Shown: piece by piece, positions 17,026-25,137 of the stretch
Layout: every line of letters begins with the position of its first letter
Numbering within the stretch: the stretch's first letter is position 1
Assembly: GCA_020634755.1 (NCBI GenBank)
Contig: JACKBC010000023.1
Location: 36,553 to 100,552, forward strand
Direction of reading: 5' to 3'
DNA: 64,000 nt
Source: Caldilineaceae bacterium
GTDB lineage: Bacteria > Chloroflexota > Anaerolineae > Caldilineales > Caldilineaceae
Made by a program: the position numbers and the translations under genes
The notes under the pieces: model-generated
What the model was told of the DNA's origin: nothing
Databases searched by the model: none
Seen by the model: only the letters and a program-made list of their open reading frames with translations

Positions 17026-17232
17026 CTATGCTTTCACCGCCGATTCAATCCGATCCAACCGCTTGACAACCTCTTCCAAAATCCCCTCGCGCGGTGGATG
17101 GTCTTTATCAAAATTCCACTTGCGCAGCAGCTCGCTGATGAACTCCCCGCGCTTACGTTCGCTGGCCGCGTTACCCAATATCTCAAGTGCATCAACGTCT
17201 AATGATAGGGTGATTTTTTGCTTGTCGGTCAT
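17026..17232 (-). CDS. small ribbon-helix-helix-like regulator
   Basis: 68 residues: 'QKITLSLDVDALEILGNAASERKRGEFISELLRKW' has the strand-helix-helix pattern of CopG/RHH repressors, followed by a charged C-terminal helix. It is divergent from the left integrase gene, with an inverted repeat (17356-17387) between them, so it may regulate excision or integration. The ATG is at 17232. Confidence 0.6.
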   Translation of the reverse strand: MTDKQKITLSLDVDALEILGNAASERKRGEFISELLRKWNFDKDHPPREGILEEVVKRLDRIESAVKA

Positions 17233-17326
17233 GGTTGAGCCCTAATTCTTACTTAAGCCATTAATTTGTTACTGCGGATAGTATATCACGAAGTTTTTTT
17301 AATGTCAATATATTACGTATTAGATG

Positions 17327-17387
17327 TTGACAAAGTAATATTTAACGTGTATACTTAGGGAAACTAAATGACGATTTTGTTTCCCTA
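17327..17387 (+). promoter_or_regulatory. promoter and operator of the left integrase
   Basis: TTGACA (17327-17332), 17-base spacer, TATACT (17350-17355): near-perfect sigma-70 boxes. Immediately downstream, TAGGGAAAC (17356-17364) and GTTTCCCTA (17379-17387) form a 9-bp inverted repeat over the transcription start, placed like an operator. The divergent RHH-like protein is the obvious candidate ligand (inference). Confidence 0.7.
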
Positions 17388-17410
17388 TTATCTATTTTGG
17401 AGTATGACCG

Positions 17411-18391
17411 ATGAACGCAATCATAACCACCAGCCCCAACGAAATCGCCGGCGCCCGCCACTTCGATACATCCATCCTGGCCGGAACCAAGTCACCCAAT
17501 ACCATTGACCAGTACCGTATGCACTTTGCTGCTTACTGCGACTTTGCCGGTAACTTCGCATCCGCCACAGACCCCGCCACGCTTGCCCGCTGGCGTCTGC
17601 ATCTGTTTGAGACCGGCTACACGGCCGCCAATGGTGAATCCAAAGATTACAGCGTAAACGCCATTAACCAGCGCCTGGCGGCCATACGTGGCGTTATGGC
17701 TGAAGCAGCGCAGCAGGGCTATATTGGCCGCGCGGTGGCCGATGATTTTAAAGCCGTCAAAGGGCTGAAGCAGCAGGCAGCCAAAGAGCGGCGCAACGTC
17801 CACGCGCGGACCCGCATTAGCAAAGAGGATATGCAGCGCATCATAGACGCCCCAGACGCGGCCACGCCTGCCGGCGCAATGCACAAAGCGTTGCTGCTCA
17901 CGCTGGCCACGTCAGGCTTACGCATCAGTGAAGCGGTGCAGCTCACCAAAGCACAGATAGAATGGCACACTGATGAAGATGGTAAAAGCGGGTGGGTTGT
18001 CTATGTGGCCGGTAAAAACCAAGTGGAGGAAAAACCGCGCGCGCTAGGAACAAAAGCACGGCTTGCTATTGACGCCTGGTTATCGACGCGCGCCGGGCTG
18101 GGCATCAGCTCCGAGTACATTTTCACCGGCTTTTCTGGCCGGGGCTCGCGTAATCCATCCAATACGCCAATCACGCGCTCATCTGCATGGAAGATCGTGC
18201 AACGCTACGCCCGCCAACTTGGGCTTGACCACATTAAGCCCCATGACTTTCGCCGGTACGTTGGCACGCAACTCGCGGCGACTGATATACGCCTGGCGCA
18301 GAATCAGTTAGGTCATAAGCGGATAGAGACCACGGCGCAAAATTACGTGCTTGATAGTGTGAAGGTGGGGGTAACCGATGATTTGGTTTAG
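17411..18391 (+). CDS. tyrosine recombinase / integrase (left)
   Basis: 326 residues. The SAM-like core-binding domain spans about 25-125 and the catalytic domain 135-326, with Arg171 ('TSGLRISE'), Lys202, His278-x-x-Arg281 ('HDFR'), His302 ('LGHK') and nucleophile Tyr312 ('AQNY'). All active-site residues are present. The ATG at 17411 has GGAG eight bases upstream and a strong promoter. It is transcribed rightwards, into the element. It shares little sequence with the other integrase at 35756-36676. Confidence 0.92.
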   Translation: MNAIITTSPNEIAGARHFDTSILAGTKSPNTIDQYRMHFAAYCDFAGNFASATDPATLARWRLHLFETGYTAANGESKDYSVNAINQRLAAIRGVMAEAAQQGYIGRAVADDFKAVKGLKQQAAKERRNVHARTRISKEDMQRIIDAPDAATPAGAMHKALLLTLATSGLRISEAVQLTKAQIEWHTDEDGKSGWVVYVAGKNQVEEKPRALGTKARLAIDAWLSTRAGLGISSEYIFTGFSGRGSRNPSNTPITRSSAWKIVQRYARQLGLDHIKPHDFRRYVGTQLAATDIRLAQNQLGHKRIETTAQNYVLDSVKVGVTDDLV

Positions 18392-18406
18392 ATAGATTTT
18401 GAAGAC

Positions 18407-18438
18407 AAAAGACCTGGTCACAATGGCCAGGTCTTTTT
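18407..18438 (+). terminator. intrinsic terminator after the left integrase
   Basis: AAGACCTGG, nine-base loop, CCAGGTCTT followed by TTTT, 16 bases after the stop codon. Confidence 0.85.
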
Positions 18439-18598
18439 CATTGTAAGCTAACGTTAATATTTATCCGTTGACATTGGCGTTGGCGCGGCTTATCCTACAA
18501 GCACCCACATTGATTTCCTTTCGTCATACTCCCATCCGCAGCCAAATTATCGATTATTGCATCTTTCGCCATTCCTCCATATGTGAAAGTGAATAATT

Positions 18599-19135
18599 AT
18601 GGATCCGTTTGAACTGATTTCAGACAATAAGAAAAAGCCCCACCCCACATCAGCGCCATTCCCTTGGCCAACTTTTTTTGGAATTATAGGCGTGGCATTT
18701 TTAATTCTCTTATTTGCGTTATTTTCCTCTGGCGTGCTGTGGATGCCGATTACAATTGAATTACCAGCTAGCCCGACACCAACCCCGACGCCAAATATTT
18801 TCTCATTAAAACGTGATGCTGTATCGATTGATTATGAAGAGCTTGCCCGCTATACCTACGGCCATGCGGGGGAAAATATCACACTTAAGGGCAAAGTCAG
18901 GCAAGTGATTGAGAATCGTTTTAGCAACAACATGCTAAGGGTAGACATGACCAATGACAACGGTTTTTGGAGTGACACAATTCTGGTCGAATACGATTCG
19001 TACCAAACCTTCCTTGAGGATGACATCGTAACGATTTTTGGCCATGTAGAGGGCAAAGTCACCTATGAGACCATACTAGGCGCCCAGAAAACCGTACCAA
19101 AAATAACAGCATACGAAATAAAATTAGAGCGTTAG
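18599..19135 (+). CDS. membrane-anchored OB-fold-like protein
   Basis: 178 residues. One transmembrane helix (about 25-47), a short Pro/Thr linker ('PTPTPTP'), then a ~100-residue extracytoplasmic domain with the pattern 'GENITLKGKVRQVIEN..LRVDM' and 'DDIVTIFGHVEGKVTYETILG', typical of small OB-fold domains found in mobile elements and Gram-positive membrane proteins. No catalytic motif. It lies in the rightward cargo pair with 19160-20548, 24 bp apart. Low GC compared with the replication genes. Confidence 0.55.
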   Translation: MDPFELISDNKKKPHPTSAPFPWPTFFGIIGVAFLILLFALFSSGVLWMPITIELPASPTPTPTPNIFSLKRDAVSIDYEELARYTYGHAGENITLKGKVRQVIENRFSNNMLRVDMTNDNGFWSDTILVEYDSYQTFLEDDIVTIFGHVEGKVTYETILGAQKTVPKITAYEIKLER

Positions 19136-19159
19136 CATCTGAAAAAAAGGAGAAACCTG

Positions 19160-20548
19160 ATGTCAAAAACTATAACTATCGTATCGATATTTTTGTTTTC
19201 GATAACAATTTATGTGGCAACCGCTTACGCTCAAGATGCGAAAACCAGTATTTTTTTGCCCTTAGTTGCCGATAATGCACAACCACAGGCTATCATAACG
19301 GCAATCCCAACTAATTCTCCTACTACCTTGCCCACAGTTACAAGTACACCAACTCCACTGGCCACCGAAACAGCTACTGCGACATCTACAAATACGCCTA
19401 GTGCTACACCAACACAAACAGCCGCACCAACACAAACAGCCGCACCAACACAAACAGCCACCGCAACACCTACATATACGGCCACCATTACTAATACACC
19501 AACAGCAACTAGTACGCCCACGGCTACCCCTTGTGGCAGCTTGTCCGGAGTACTTTCATCTGATACTACGTTAGTCTCTGGGTGCAAATACATAGTACCA
19601 AGTAGCGTTTTAGTGTCGGAGCACGTGACCCTGACAGTTCCTAGCGATGTCTCACTACACTTCGATTCAAACCAATACCTTAGAGTCGATGGAGCACTCA
19701 TTGCGGAAGGAACTGAAAATGCCCCTGTAACATTTACAAGTAATTCCGGCGGCTTTTGGAGTGGCATTCGCATTGCCGCCACAAGTAAAGACCGCTCCTC
19801 AATTCACTATGCAATCATAGAGGGCGCCGAGGGTACATATGATTCGTTTGGCGCGCTGGAAGTTGATAATGCACAGCCACATTTGGAAAATATTACGCTA
19901 CGTAACAACCTTCGACCGCTCTGGCTTAACGCAGGGAACGGATATACGGCTACATTTCAGTCTGGACGTGTAATCAGCAACACCGGTGAAATAAGTTTAG
20001 GATCTGGAACTAACATTCTAACCAATACACTGATTCAGGGCAATGGTATGCTATCGAATCCTGGCATAGTACGTTCGTGTCCAGGAAATATTATTGAGTC
20101 GAATGAATTCGTGAGCAATACCAGTGTTGCGATACTTATTAATCAGTGTGGAAGCAATGGCGTTTCTATGATTTCACATAACAGAATCACAAACAATTCT
20201 GGTGCAATTGTTGTTACGGGAAACTATTCTGTAACCATAGACCATAACACCATATCAAATAATTCTGCCGTATCTATAAGCTGGCCGCCGGGTTATCACA
20301 GTACGTCAGCAATTCTCTTGTCTGGTTGCGCCTCCGTTGTCAACTTCAACAACATACAAAATAACACGTCCACTCATGCAATTGGTGTAATTTCAGGTGA
20401 CGGGTGTGATATTGACACTACAGAAAACTGGTGGGGAACGACCGACTCTTCACTCATATCCGCTATGATTTATGACTATTATGATAATTTTGAAGTGGGT
20501 AAGCTCATTTTCGATCCCTATGCAACTGCTCCATATACTGATAAGTAA
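19160..20548 (+). CDS. secreted right-handed beta-helix protein with Thr/Pro linker (cargo)
   Basis: 462 residues. Signal peptide 1-24 with likely cleavage after 'AYAQ', then 'SIFLPLV', a ~90-residue Thr/Pro/Ala linker with three tandem 'TQTAAP' units, and a C-terminal parallel beta-helix (about 150-450) recognised by many N-rich turns ('ISHNRITNNSGAIVV', 'IDHNTISNNS', 'FNNIQNNTS') and a final 'ENWWGTTDSS' motif. Beta-helix proteins of this type act outside the cell as polysaccharide-binding proteins or lyases; no catalytic residues can be assigned. The N-terminal design matches a chromosomal protein at 14682-15605. Strong RBS AAGGAG. Confidence 0.75.
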   Translation: MSKTITIVSIFLFSITIYVATAYAQDAKTSIFLPLVADNAQPQAIITAIPTNSPTTLPTVTSTPTPLATETATATSTNTPSATPTQTAAPTQTAAPTQTATATPTYTATITNTPTATSTPTATPCGSLSGVLSSDTTLVSGCKYIVPSSVLVSEHVTLTVPSDVSLHFDSNQYLRVDGALIAEGTENAPVTFTSNSGGFWSGIRIAATSKDRSSIHYAIIEGAEGTYDSFGALEVDNAQPHLENITLRNNLRPLWLNAGNGYTATFQSGRVISNTGEISLGSGTNILTNTLIQGNGMLSNPGIVRSCPGNIIESNEFVSNTSVAILINQCGSNGVSMISHNRITNNSGAIVVTGNYSVTIDHNTISNNSAVSISWPPGYHSTSAILLSGCASVVNFNNIQNNTSTHAIGVISGDGCDIDTTENWWGTTDSSLISAMIYDYYDNFEVGKLIFDPYATAPYTDK

Positions 20549-20579
20549 AACCGTGTGGCATCTAGTATAGGCTAATGGA

Positions 20580-20617
20580 AGGGCTTCGGAGCAATAACCG
20601 AGGCCCTTTCGTTTTTC
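20580..20617. terminator. terminator between convergent genes
   Basis: GGGCTTCGG and CCGAGGCCC form a nine-base stem (one mismatch) with loop AGCAATAA, followed on the plus strand by TTTCGTTTTT. It ends the rightward cargo genes and faces the leftward operon. Confidence 0.75.
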
Positions 20618-20622
20618 TAGGG

Positions 20623-21258
20623 TCAATCTCTCTTGTCGCCTTCGGTCAACCTGCTAAAATCCGCCGCTATCAACCGCAGCGCTTCTTTGTCGTCAACGTG
20701 TTGCTTGACGGCCGCCAATAAAGCCCCGGCCAGCGTCATCATTTTATCAACCGCCACGAGCTGCCCCATAGCCGCCATGTGTTTACGTTCGCTCTCCACT
20801 GTGCGCCGTCGCTGCTCCACCAGTTGAAACACTTCAGCCCATGCCGCGCGGTCATCACTTCCCTTGATTATCAGCATCTCCAGCCGTCTGAATGCGCCTG
20901 TAGCGGCTGCCGCGTCACCCTTTCGGTTGGCCTGGCGCAAGTCCTCAAATGCGGCCCCCACGTCTGCCCACGCCTGGCCGCTTTCGCCGGTATCCACGCG
21001 GGCGAGCAGGTCGGCTATCCTGGCGTCCAATAGCGCCACATCAGCCCGTAGCTCTATCAGCTCCGGGTCATCTTCGGCTTCCAGATACCGCGCGGCCAGG
21101 CGCGTGGGGACGTGCTTAGAGTAACGGCCCGTTTTGAATTGCGGCGACGCTATCCCCTTGGGCGACTTGCCGCCGTGCATTCGGCAGCGCTTGGAACCGG
21201 TGACGGCCCAACTTTTACACGTTTCACCCGTCCGGGTCTTTGCTCCACATTTTTGCAT
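20623..21258 (-). CDS. phage-type HGGxSPxG protein
   Basis: 211 residues. The N-terminus has a Cys/His cluster ('CGAKTRTGETCKSW..CRMHGGKSPKG') that probably binds zinc; the HGG-S-P-x-G motif is known from phage proteins often encoded near terminase genes. The rest is helical and charged. Function unknown; a DNA-packaging or DNA-binding role is possible by association only. It is the last gene of the leftward operon. Confidence 0.55.
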   Translation of the reverse strand: MQKCGAKTRTGETCKSWAVTGSKRCRMHGGKSPKGIASPQFKTGRYSKHVPTRLAARYLEAEDDPELIELRADVALLDARIADLLARVDTGESGQAWADVGAAFEDLRQANRKGDAAAATGAFRRLEMLIIKGSDDRAAWAEVFQLVEQRRRTVESERKHMAAMGQLVAVDKMMTLAGALLAAVKQHVDDKEALRLIAADFSRLTEGDKRD

Positions 21259-21277
21259 AAATCATCCTAACGCATGG

Positions 21278-21320
21278 GGTTGTCGGTGGTGCATGGGGTA
21301 TCCACGCACCACCGACAACC
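21278..21320. repeat. 15-bp inverted repeat before the HGG protein gene
   Basis: GGTTGTCGGTGGTGC (21278-21292) and GCACCACCGACAACC (21306-21320), perfect arms, 13-base loop. It lies between two leftward genes, 20 bases before the start at 21258, without a U-tract on the minus strand: an mRNA processing or attenuation hairpin is more likely than a terminator. Confidence 0.6.
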
Positions 21321-21326
21321 ACCGTT

Positions 21327-21764
21327 TTATGCTGGTTGGGGTATGTTTTGGTGTCCGCAGATGCGCAACAGGTCCGCGTCTAAAATTTCCTGCGCCCGGA
21401 CCAGCTCCGATGCTGCACACACTCGCAAGCGGGCGATCTGTTGCATAAGGTCGTCATTGTGCCGGCGCAATGAAGCGCTAGCCCCGCTCACATCGCCGCG
21501 CGCGCTGTCGTGCTCGCGCTCTTGTAGCTCTAAAATTTTGCTGATGACCGGCAGCGCAGTTTGGAGCCGCGCGACCTCAAACGGGTCACTCTCGGCGGTG
21601 ATGCGCTGGGCGGCCACCGTCGCATCCACGCGCAAGCGGCTGGTTTCCTCAACCTTTTTGCGCCAGTATTCGACACGCTCTTGCGCAGCCTCGCGGCGGG
21701 CGGCGATTTTGCCCATTTCGCTGTCGTCGGTCGGTTGCCATTTCTCTAATACTTCGTGTGTCAT
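21327..21764 (-). CDS. coiled-coil protein of the element, unknown function
   Basis: 145 residues, almost entirely helical and highly charged, with heptad-like spacing over most of the length ('RREAAQERVEYWRKKVEETSR', 'LELQEREHD'). No family recognised. Starts at ATG 21764 after GAGGTTA; lies 28 bp after the repeat-protein gene. Confidence 0.5.
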   Translation of the reverse strand: MTHEVLEKWQPTDDSEMGKIAARREAAQERVEYWRKKVEETSRLRVDATVAAQRITAESDPFEVARLQTALPVISKILELQEREHDSARGDVSGASASLRRHNDDLMQQIARLRVCAASELVRAQEILDADLLRICGHQNIPQPA

Positions 21765-21791
21765 AATATTAACCTCTCGTGTTGTGTGAAA

Positions 21792-22619
21792 TTAGTAATT
21801 CATTTTGGCGCCCACCATGCGGGCAGGCTGAACGTAAAAAGGTTTGGCATTTACGACGGTAGCGCGCCCTCCCAGCCGCACCGCCGTGCGTATGTGGCCC
21901 ACGGCCGGGGAATCTGCACTCACGTATGCCGTCCCGCCCAAGCGCATGGCGTTGCGCATGGAACCGGTGGGGGTGAACGTGGTTTCCAATGTGGGAACGC
22001 CGCCCAGCCGCTGGCCCGTGCGCATTGCGCCCGCGGCGTTGTATAGGGCGCTCGTGCTGGCCACGCCACCCAGCCGCGTCCCCATGCGCATCGACCCGAA
22101 CGCGGCAAACGTAGTCCCGCTGTACTCCACATGCACCGCCGGGGCGCTGGCGGGCGCGCTGTTGTAGCTATGCGCTGACCGCCGCCCCGCTTCTCCTGTA
22201 ATGAGCAGGAATGCCCAATTGTTGGCCACCCAACCGGCCTGATTGACCACCGCTTGCAGTATGTCGGCAATGTCTACGGTGTATGTGTTGCCGGTGGTCC
22301 ACGCCGGCAGCGTCCGACTATATGAGCCAGTAAACGGCGCGCGGTTGGTCAAGTTGAAATCTGTACTCGTGATGGCGGGCGCGTCTTCGCTCAATTGCGC
22401 TTGAAAGTTGACTTGGCACGGATCCGCGTAGTTGCCGCGACTCACCAACGAAATATAAGCCGTGTCAATCGTCGAATCTTTGGCCACGTCCAGGCGGAAA
22501 CGGACGCCCACTGTGTTTTGGCCGATGTCGAGCCCGTTTCCGTCCAGCGTCATGCTGCCGCCGCTGCTCTCTTCGGCGTCGTGGGCGCTATCGGAAAGTT
22601 GAATGTCGTATGTTGCCAT
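21792..22619 (-). CDS. jelly-roll-like protein with exact 22-residue RLGG repeats (paralogue 1)
   Basis: 275 residues. The N-terminal ~170 residues look like a DNRLRE/CBM-type beta-sandwich ('IDTAYISLVSRG', 'VDIADILQAVVNQAGW', 'HVEYSGTTF'). From 175 the motif G-x-[MI]-R-x-x-x-R-L-G-G recurs at 175, 197, 219 and 241, an exact 22-residue period, followed by a C-terminal cap 'PARMVGAKMNY'. No signal peptide. Paralogous to 22732-23637. The role is unknown; a surface- or particle-associated structural protein is a reasonable guess because the repeats are polymer-like and the partner genes are phage-like. Confidence 0.65.
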   Translation of the reverse strand: MATYDIQLSDSAHDAEESSGGSMTLDGNGLDIGQNTVGVRFRLDVAKDSTIDTAYISLVSRGNYADPCQVNFQAQLSEDAPAITSTDFNLTNRAPFTGSYSRTLPAWTTGNTYTVDIADILQAVVNQAGWVANNWAFLLITGEAGRRSAHSYNSAPASAPAVHVEYSGTTFAAFGSMRMGTRLGGVASTSALYNAAGAMRTGQRLGGVPTLETTFTPTGSMRNAMRLGGTAYVSADSPAVGHIRTAVRLGGRATVVNAKPFYVQPARMVGAKMNY

Positions 22620-22634
22620 TTTTCCCTCGTGTTG

Positions 22635-22742
22635 TTATGTATCGTTCCGGCCCGCGATGGCCAGCACTATCGCAAAGACCAGCGGCCCACCCACGAAAAT
22701 TAAAAGGATGGCCGCCAGCGCCAGCATATCGTTATAACCCAT
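22635..22742 (-). CDS. 35-residue single-span membrane microprotein
   Basis: ATG 22742 to TAA 22635: short N-terminus, one hydrophobic helix of about 25 residues ('ALAAILLIFVGGPLVFAIVL') and a charged end 'AGRNDT'. Its start overlaps the last codons of the upstream repeat-protein gene, so it is translationally coupled. A membrane-peptide or holin-like role is possible; no homologue can be named. Confidence 0.5.
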   Translation of the reverse strand: MGYNDMLALAAILLIFVGGPLVFAIVLAIAGRNDT

Positions 22743-23637
22743 TGTTTAACTTCGCTCCTGCAAGCCGCGCGGGGGCCAGTAAAACGATTTCGTTGTGACT
22801 TCCCACCAGGCGCGCAGGCTCTGCATTGCGTGAGGCGTCGGTTATCGCCGTACTCATCACAGCCGTTCCACCCAAGCGCACATCGCTGCGGATACCGCCA
22901 GCGGCGAAATATTCGGCGTAGGTGTATGGCGTGCCACCCAAACGCACCGCACTGCGCAGCCCCCCCGCCGGGTAAAAATCGGTGGACAATACCCCCGCCC
23001 CACCCATGCGCACGCCGGTGCGCATTGCGCCAGCCGGGTAATAGCTGGCCTCATGGATGGCCGCACCACCCATACGCATCCCCATGCGCATCGACCCCGA
23101 CGCCTCAAAAATCGTGGAGCTAACGTAATCCACATGCAGCAGGGCAGCCGCGCCGCTGTCGGTGTCGAAGGATTTGGCCCGCCGTCGCAGGCTGCCGCCG
23201 TCGCCGTCAATGATTACGCAGATCGCATTTCCCGACGCCCACCCAGGCCGGTCGACCACCTCTTGCAGCGCCGCGGCCAGGTCCGCCGTCTGATACGGAA
23301 ACCCATTTGTCCAGGCGGCGGGCGTCCACTCCGTAACCGTGGTGCGCGCCGTGCGCCCGCTCACGTCAAAATCGCTGGTGGACAATGCAGGGGCGTCGTC
23401 GCTGTCTTGAAAAAAAACGTCCAGCGTCAACGCTGCCGAATCGGTGGCGTTGGCCACAAATTCGATATATGCGGCGCTGATAGTCGAGCCCTGGTCGATG
23501 GTGACGTTGTCAAACCAAAGCGCGATGTGCTCGCGGCCTATGTCGAGCGTCAGGCCGGTTTCGGCCACGCTGCCGGTTGAGACCGTCTCTTCCACATCGT
23601 CACCGCTGGCCTGTAAGCGTAGTTCAAATGTTGCCAT
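22732..23637 (-). CDS. jelly-roll-like protein with exact 22-residue RLGG repeats (paralogue 2)
   Basis: 301 residues. The N-terminal beta-sandwich is similar in layout to the neighbour's ('GSTISAAYIEFVANA', 'ADLAAALQEVVDRPGW', 'LLHVDYVSSTIFEASG'). The repeat G-[SAG]-[MLI]-R-x-x-x-R-[ML]-G-G starts at 181, 203, 225 and 247, exactly 22 residues apart, and ends with two caps 'EPARLVGS' and 'APARLAGAKLN'. No signal peptide or catalytic motif. The upstream RBS is GCGAGG. Together with 21792-22619 this is a duplicated gene pair with strong conservation of the repeat spacing. Confidence 0.65.
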   Translation of the reverse strand: MATFELRLQASGDDVEETVSTGSVAETGLTLDIGREHIALWFDNVTIDQGSTISAAYIEFVANATDSAALTLDVFFQDSDDAPALSTSDFDVSGRTARTTVTEWTPAAWTNGFPYQTADLAAALQEVVDRPGWASGNAICVIIDGDGGSLRRRAKSFDTDSGAAALLHVDYVSSTIFEASGSMRMGMRMGGAAIHEASYYPAGAMRTGVRMGGAGVLSTDFYPAGGLRSAVRLGGTPYTYAEYFAAGGIRSDVRLGGTAVMSTAITDASRNAEPARLVGSHNEIVLLAPARLAGAKLNNGL

Positions 23638-23684
23638 ATGCTAACCTCGCGATTTCAATTCTGAGCCCCGTAGCCCCTGTTATT

Positions 23685-23948
23685 TCAGGAGTTCAAGACA
23701 CTTGCCGCATGTTTCTGTAGTCTGGCCCGTTCGGCGGGCGTTGTGGTGCGTTTTTTGCGCAATGTGACCTGCTTGGCGTCGAGCTCATAATATTTGCCCT
23801 CACCCTCCACGCGAACGGCCTGCGCTATCTTGTCCAACCGGCCAATCATCACCGGGTCATCTGAAAACACCAACCAGCAGCCGCGACTGTCGGCGCATAG
23901 GTTTAGGTGGGTTTCTCGCTCTGCCAACGTCAATTTGTAATCACTCAT
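23685..23948 (-). CDS. small element protein, unknown
   Basis: 87 residues from ATG 23948, which overlaps the stop of the preceding gene. Sequence 'CADSRGCWLVFSDDPVMIGRLDKIA' then a basic C-terminus 'LRKKRTTTPAERARLQKHA'. Mixed alpha/beta, no recognised family. A part of the overlapping leftward operon. Confidence 0.45.
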   Translation of the reverse strand: MSDYKLTLAERETHLNLCADSRGCWLVFSDDPVMIGRLDKIAQAVRVEGEGKYYELDAKQVTLRKKRTTTPAERARLQKHAASVLNS

Positions 23949-24126
23949 GCTCTGCAATTTCCCTGTTTAATAGCTGCTCAATTTCGGCTGTCAGCTCCTG
24001 GCCTAGTTCGTCGGCGATCTGTTCAATCGTCAACGTTCCATTTTTTAGCAGTGAGACAACCTCGCGTTTCCATAAGTCGGGCGGGATGCTGGCCTCAATT
24101 TTCTTGATTCGTGCTTTGGTGCGCAT
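23941..24126 (-). CDS. small helical protein, possible DNA-binding
   Basis: 61 residues with a basic start ('RTKARIKKIEASIPPD') and a helix-turn-helix-like segment 'NGTLTIEQIADELGQELTAEIEQLL'. Overlaps both neighbours (start within the terminase-small-like gene). Function not assignable. Confidence 0.45.
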   Translation of the reverse strand: MRTKARIKKIEASIPPDLWKREVVSLLKNGTLTIEQIADELGQELTAEIEQLLNREIAEHE

Positions 24127-24499
24127 TCGTAATTTCCTCCAATGCCGTCAGGCGTGATTCCAAGTCCACCAGCTCGCGCAGCCGCAGCAAGTTTGAAATG
24201 ACAATTTCACTGGCGCGCAGTCTCGTGCTGATTTTCTGGTCACTGGCCAGCGCATCACGCAGCGAGGCGGCCGCCAGCTCGCCCAGCCCGGCCAGCGTCC
24301 GCGATAGACCGGCTACGGCGTCTGCTTCGGCATGGCGCATAGCTTCAATGAAATGGGGCTCTTTCTGCCATTTATAGACCGTTGAACGATTCACCCCAGC
24401 AGCGTCAGCGGCCGCCGCCGTGTTGCCGGTGGTCATTAGCGTTTCAATAGATTTGCGCTGCGCTGCACTTAACTTTTTTTCTGTTGATTTATCAGTCAT
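24095..24499 (-). CDS. terminase-small-subunit-like HTH protein
   Basis: 134 residues. N-terminal HTH: 'AAQRKSIETLMTTGNTAAAADAAGVNRSTVYKWQKEPHFIEAM' (residues 13-55) is the pattern of phBC6A51-type and other phage small-terminase DNA-binding domains; the C-terminal helices could oligomerise. There is no large terminase beside it, so it may act as a regulator or for packaging with a helper phage (inference). Confidence 0.55.
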   Translation of the reverse strand: MTDKSTEKKLSAAQRKSIETLMTTGNTAAAADAAGVNRSTVYKWQKEPHFIEAMRHAEADAVAGLSRTLAGLGELAAASLRDALASDQKISTRLRASEIVISNLLRLRELVDLESRLTALEEITNAHQSTNQEN

Positions 24500-24716
24500 T
24501 TTTTACCCTCGCCAGCTCACCAAGCCACACCGCCCAACATGCCGGCCCGAAATCCGCGCGGAGGGCTGCAAGACGTTGCTCCGCGCGGACTATGTCTACA
24601 AAAACCCCCTGGGCCAGCGCGTATTGGATGGCGTCGAAGTCGCTAGCGAAGACCGGGGGCCGCCCGCACAATGGCGTATGCAGCGTGCGTAGTGTCATCG
24701 ACTTTTGCTTGGCCAT
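24492..24716 (-). CDS. small element protein, unknown
   Basis: 74 residues; 'RPPVFASDFDAIQYALAQG' then a helical C-terminus ending 'WLGELARVKND'. Stop overlaps the next start (24499) and its own start overlaps the previous stop. No recognised family. Confidence 0.4.
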   Translation of the reverse strand: MAKQKSMTLRTLHTPLCGRPPVFASDFDAIQYALAQGVFVDIVRAEQRLAALRADFGPACWAVWLGELARVKND

Positions 24717-24904
24717 GTTAGCCCCTGTGTTACTTCGTCACGCACTTCGATAAAACGCCGGATTGGTGCATCGGCTGCCGCGTCCGGTGCATCTAACCAG
24801 GCTATGAGCTGTTCCAACTCTTCATCAGTCAGGCGCTGCAATGCCAAATCCTCGATATGCTCCGCGCGCTGTTCTAGGGCGCACAACCGCCGATTTAGTC
24901 TCAT
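24695..24904 (-). CDS. small acidic helical protein, unknown
   Basis: 69 residues from ATG 24904, which overlaps the previous stop (ATGA) and has GGAGG just upstream. Contains 'RLTDEELEQLIAWLDAPDAA', an acidic amphipathic segment. Unknown function. Confidence 0.45.
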   Translation of the reverse strand: MRLNRRLCALEQRAEHIEDLALQRLTDEELEQLIAWLDAPDAAADAPIRRFIEVRDEVTQGLTWPSKSR

Positions 24905-25137
24905 AGCTCCTCCACCACCCAAATGCTGATACAATCCATCATTTCCAGGTCGCCGCACATGCCGGAGAAAGTCCGCACCGGCAACGGCGGCACGCTCATG
25001 CGCGTGATGAGCCGCTCCAGTTCGTAAAAAGTGGCGGGCGGCGGCGCTTGCCCCTCAGTTTTCAGCGCCATTTGCTCGCGCTCATGTGCTTCGTCTGCGT
25101 ACGTCAAACGCCGAAGCTCTGCTGACAGATAATACAT
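24901..25137 (-). CDS. small element protein, unknown
   Basis: 78 residues with an N-terminal helix 'ELRRLTYADEAHEREQMAL' and a hydrophobic end. Overlaps its neighbours on both sides. No recognised family. Confidence 0.4.
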   Translation of the reverse strand: MYYLSAELRRLTYADEAHEREQMALKTEGQAPPPATFYELERLITRMSVPPLPVRTFSGMCGDLEMMDCISIWVVEEL

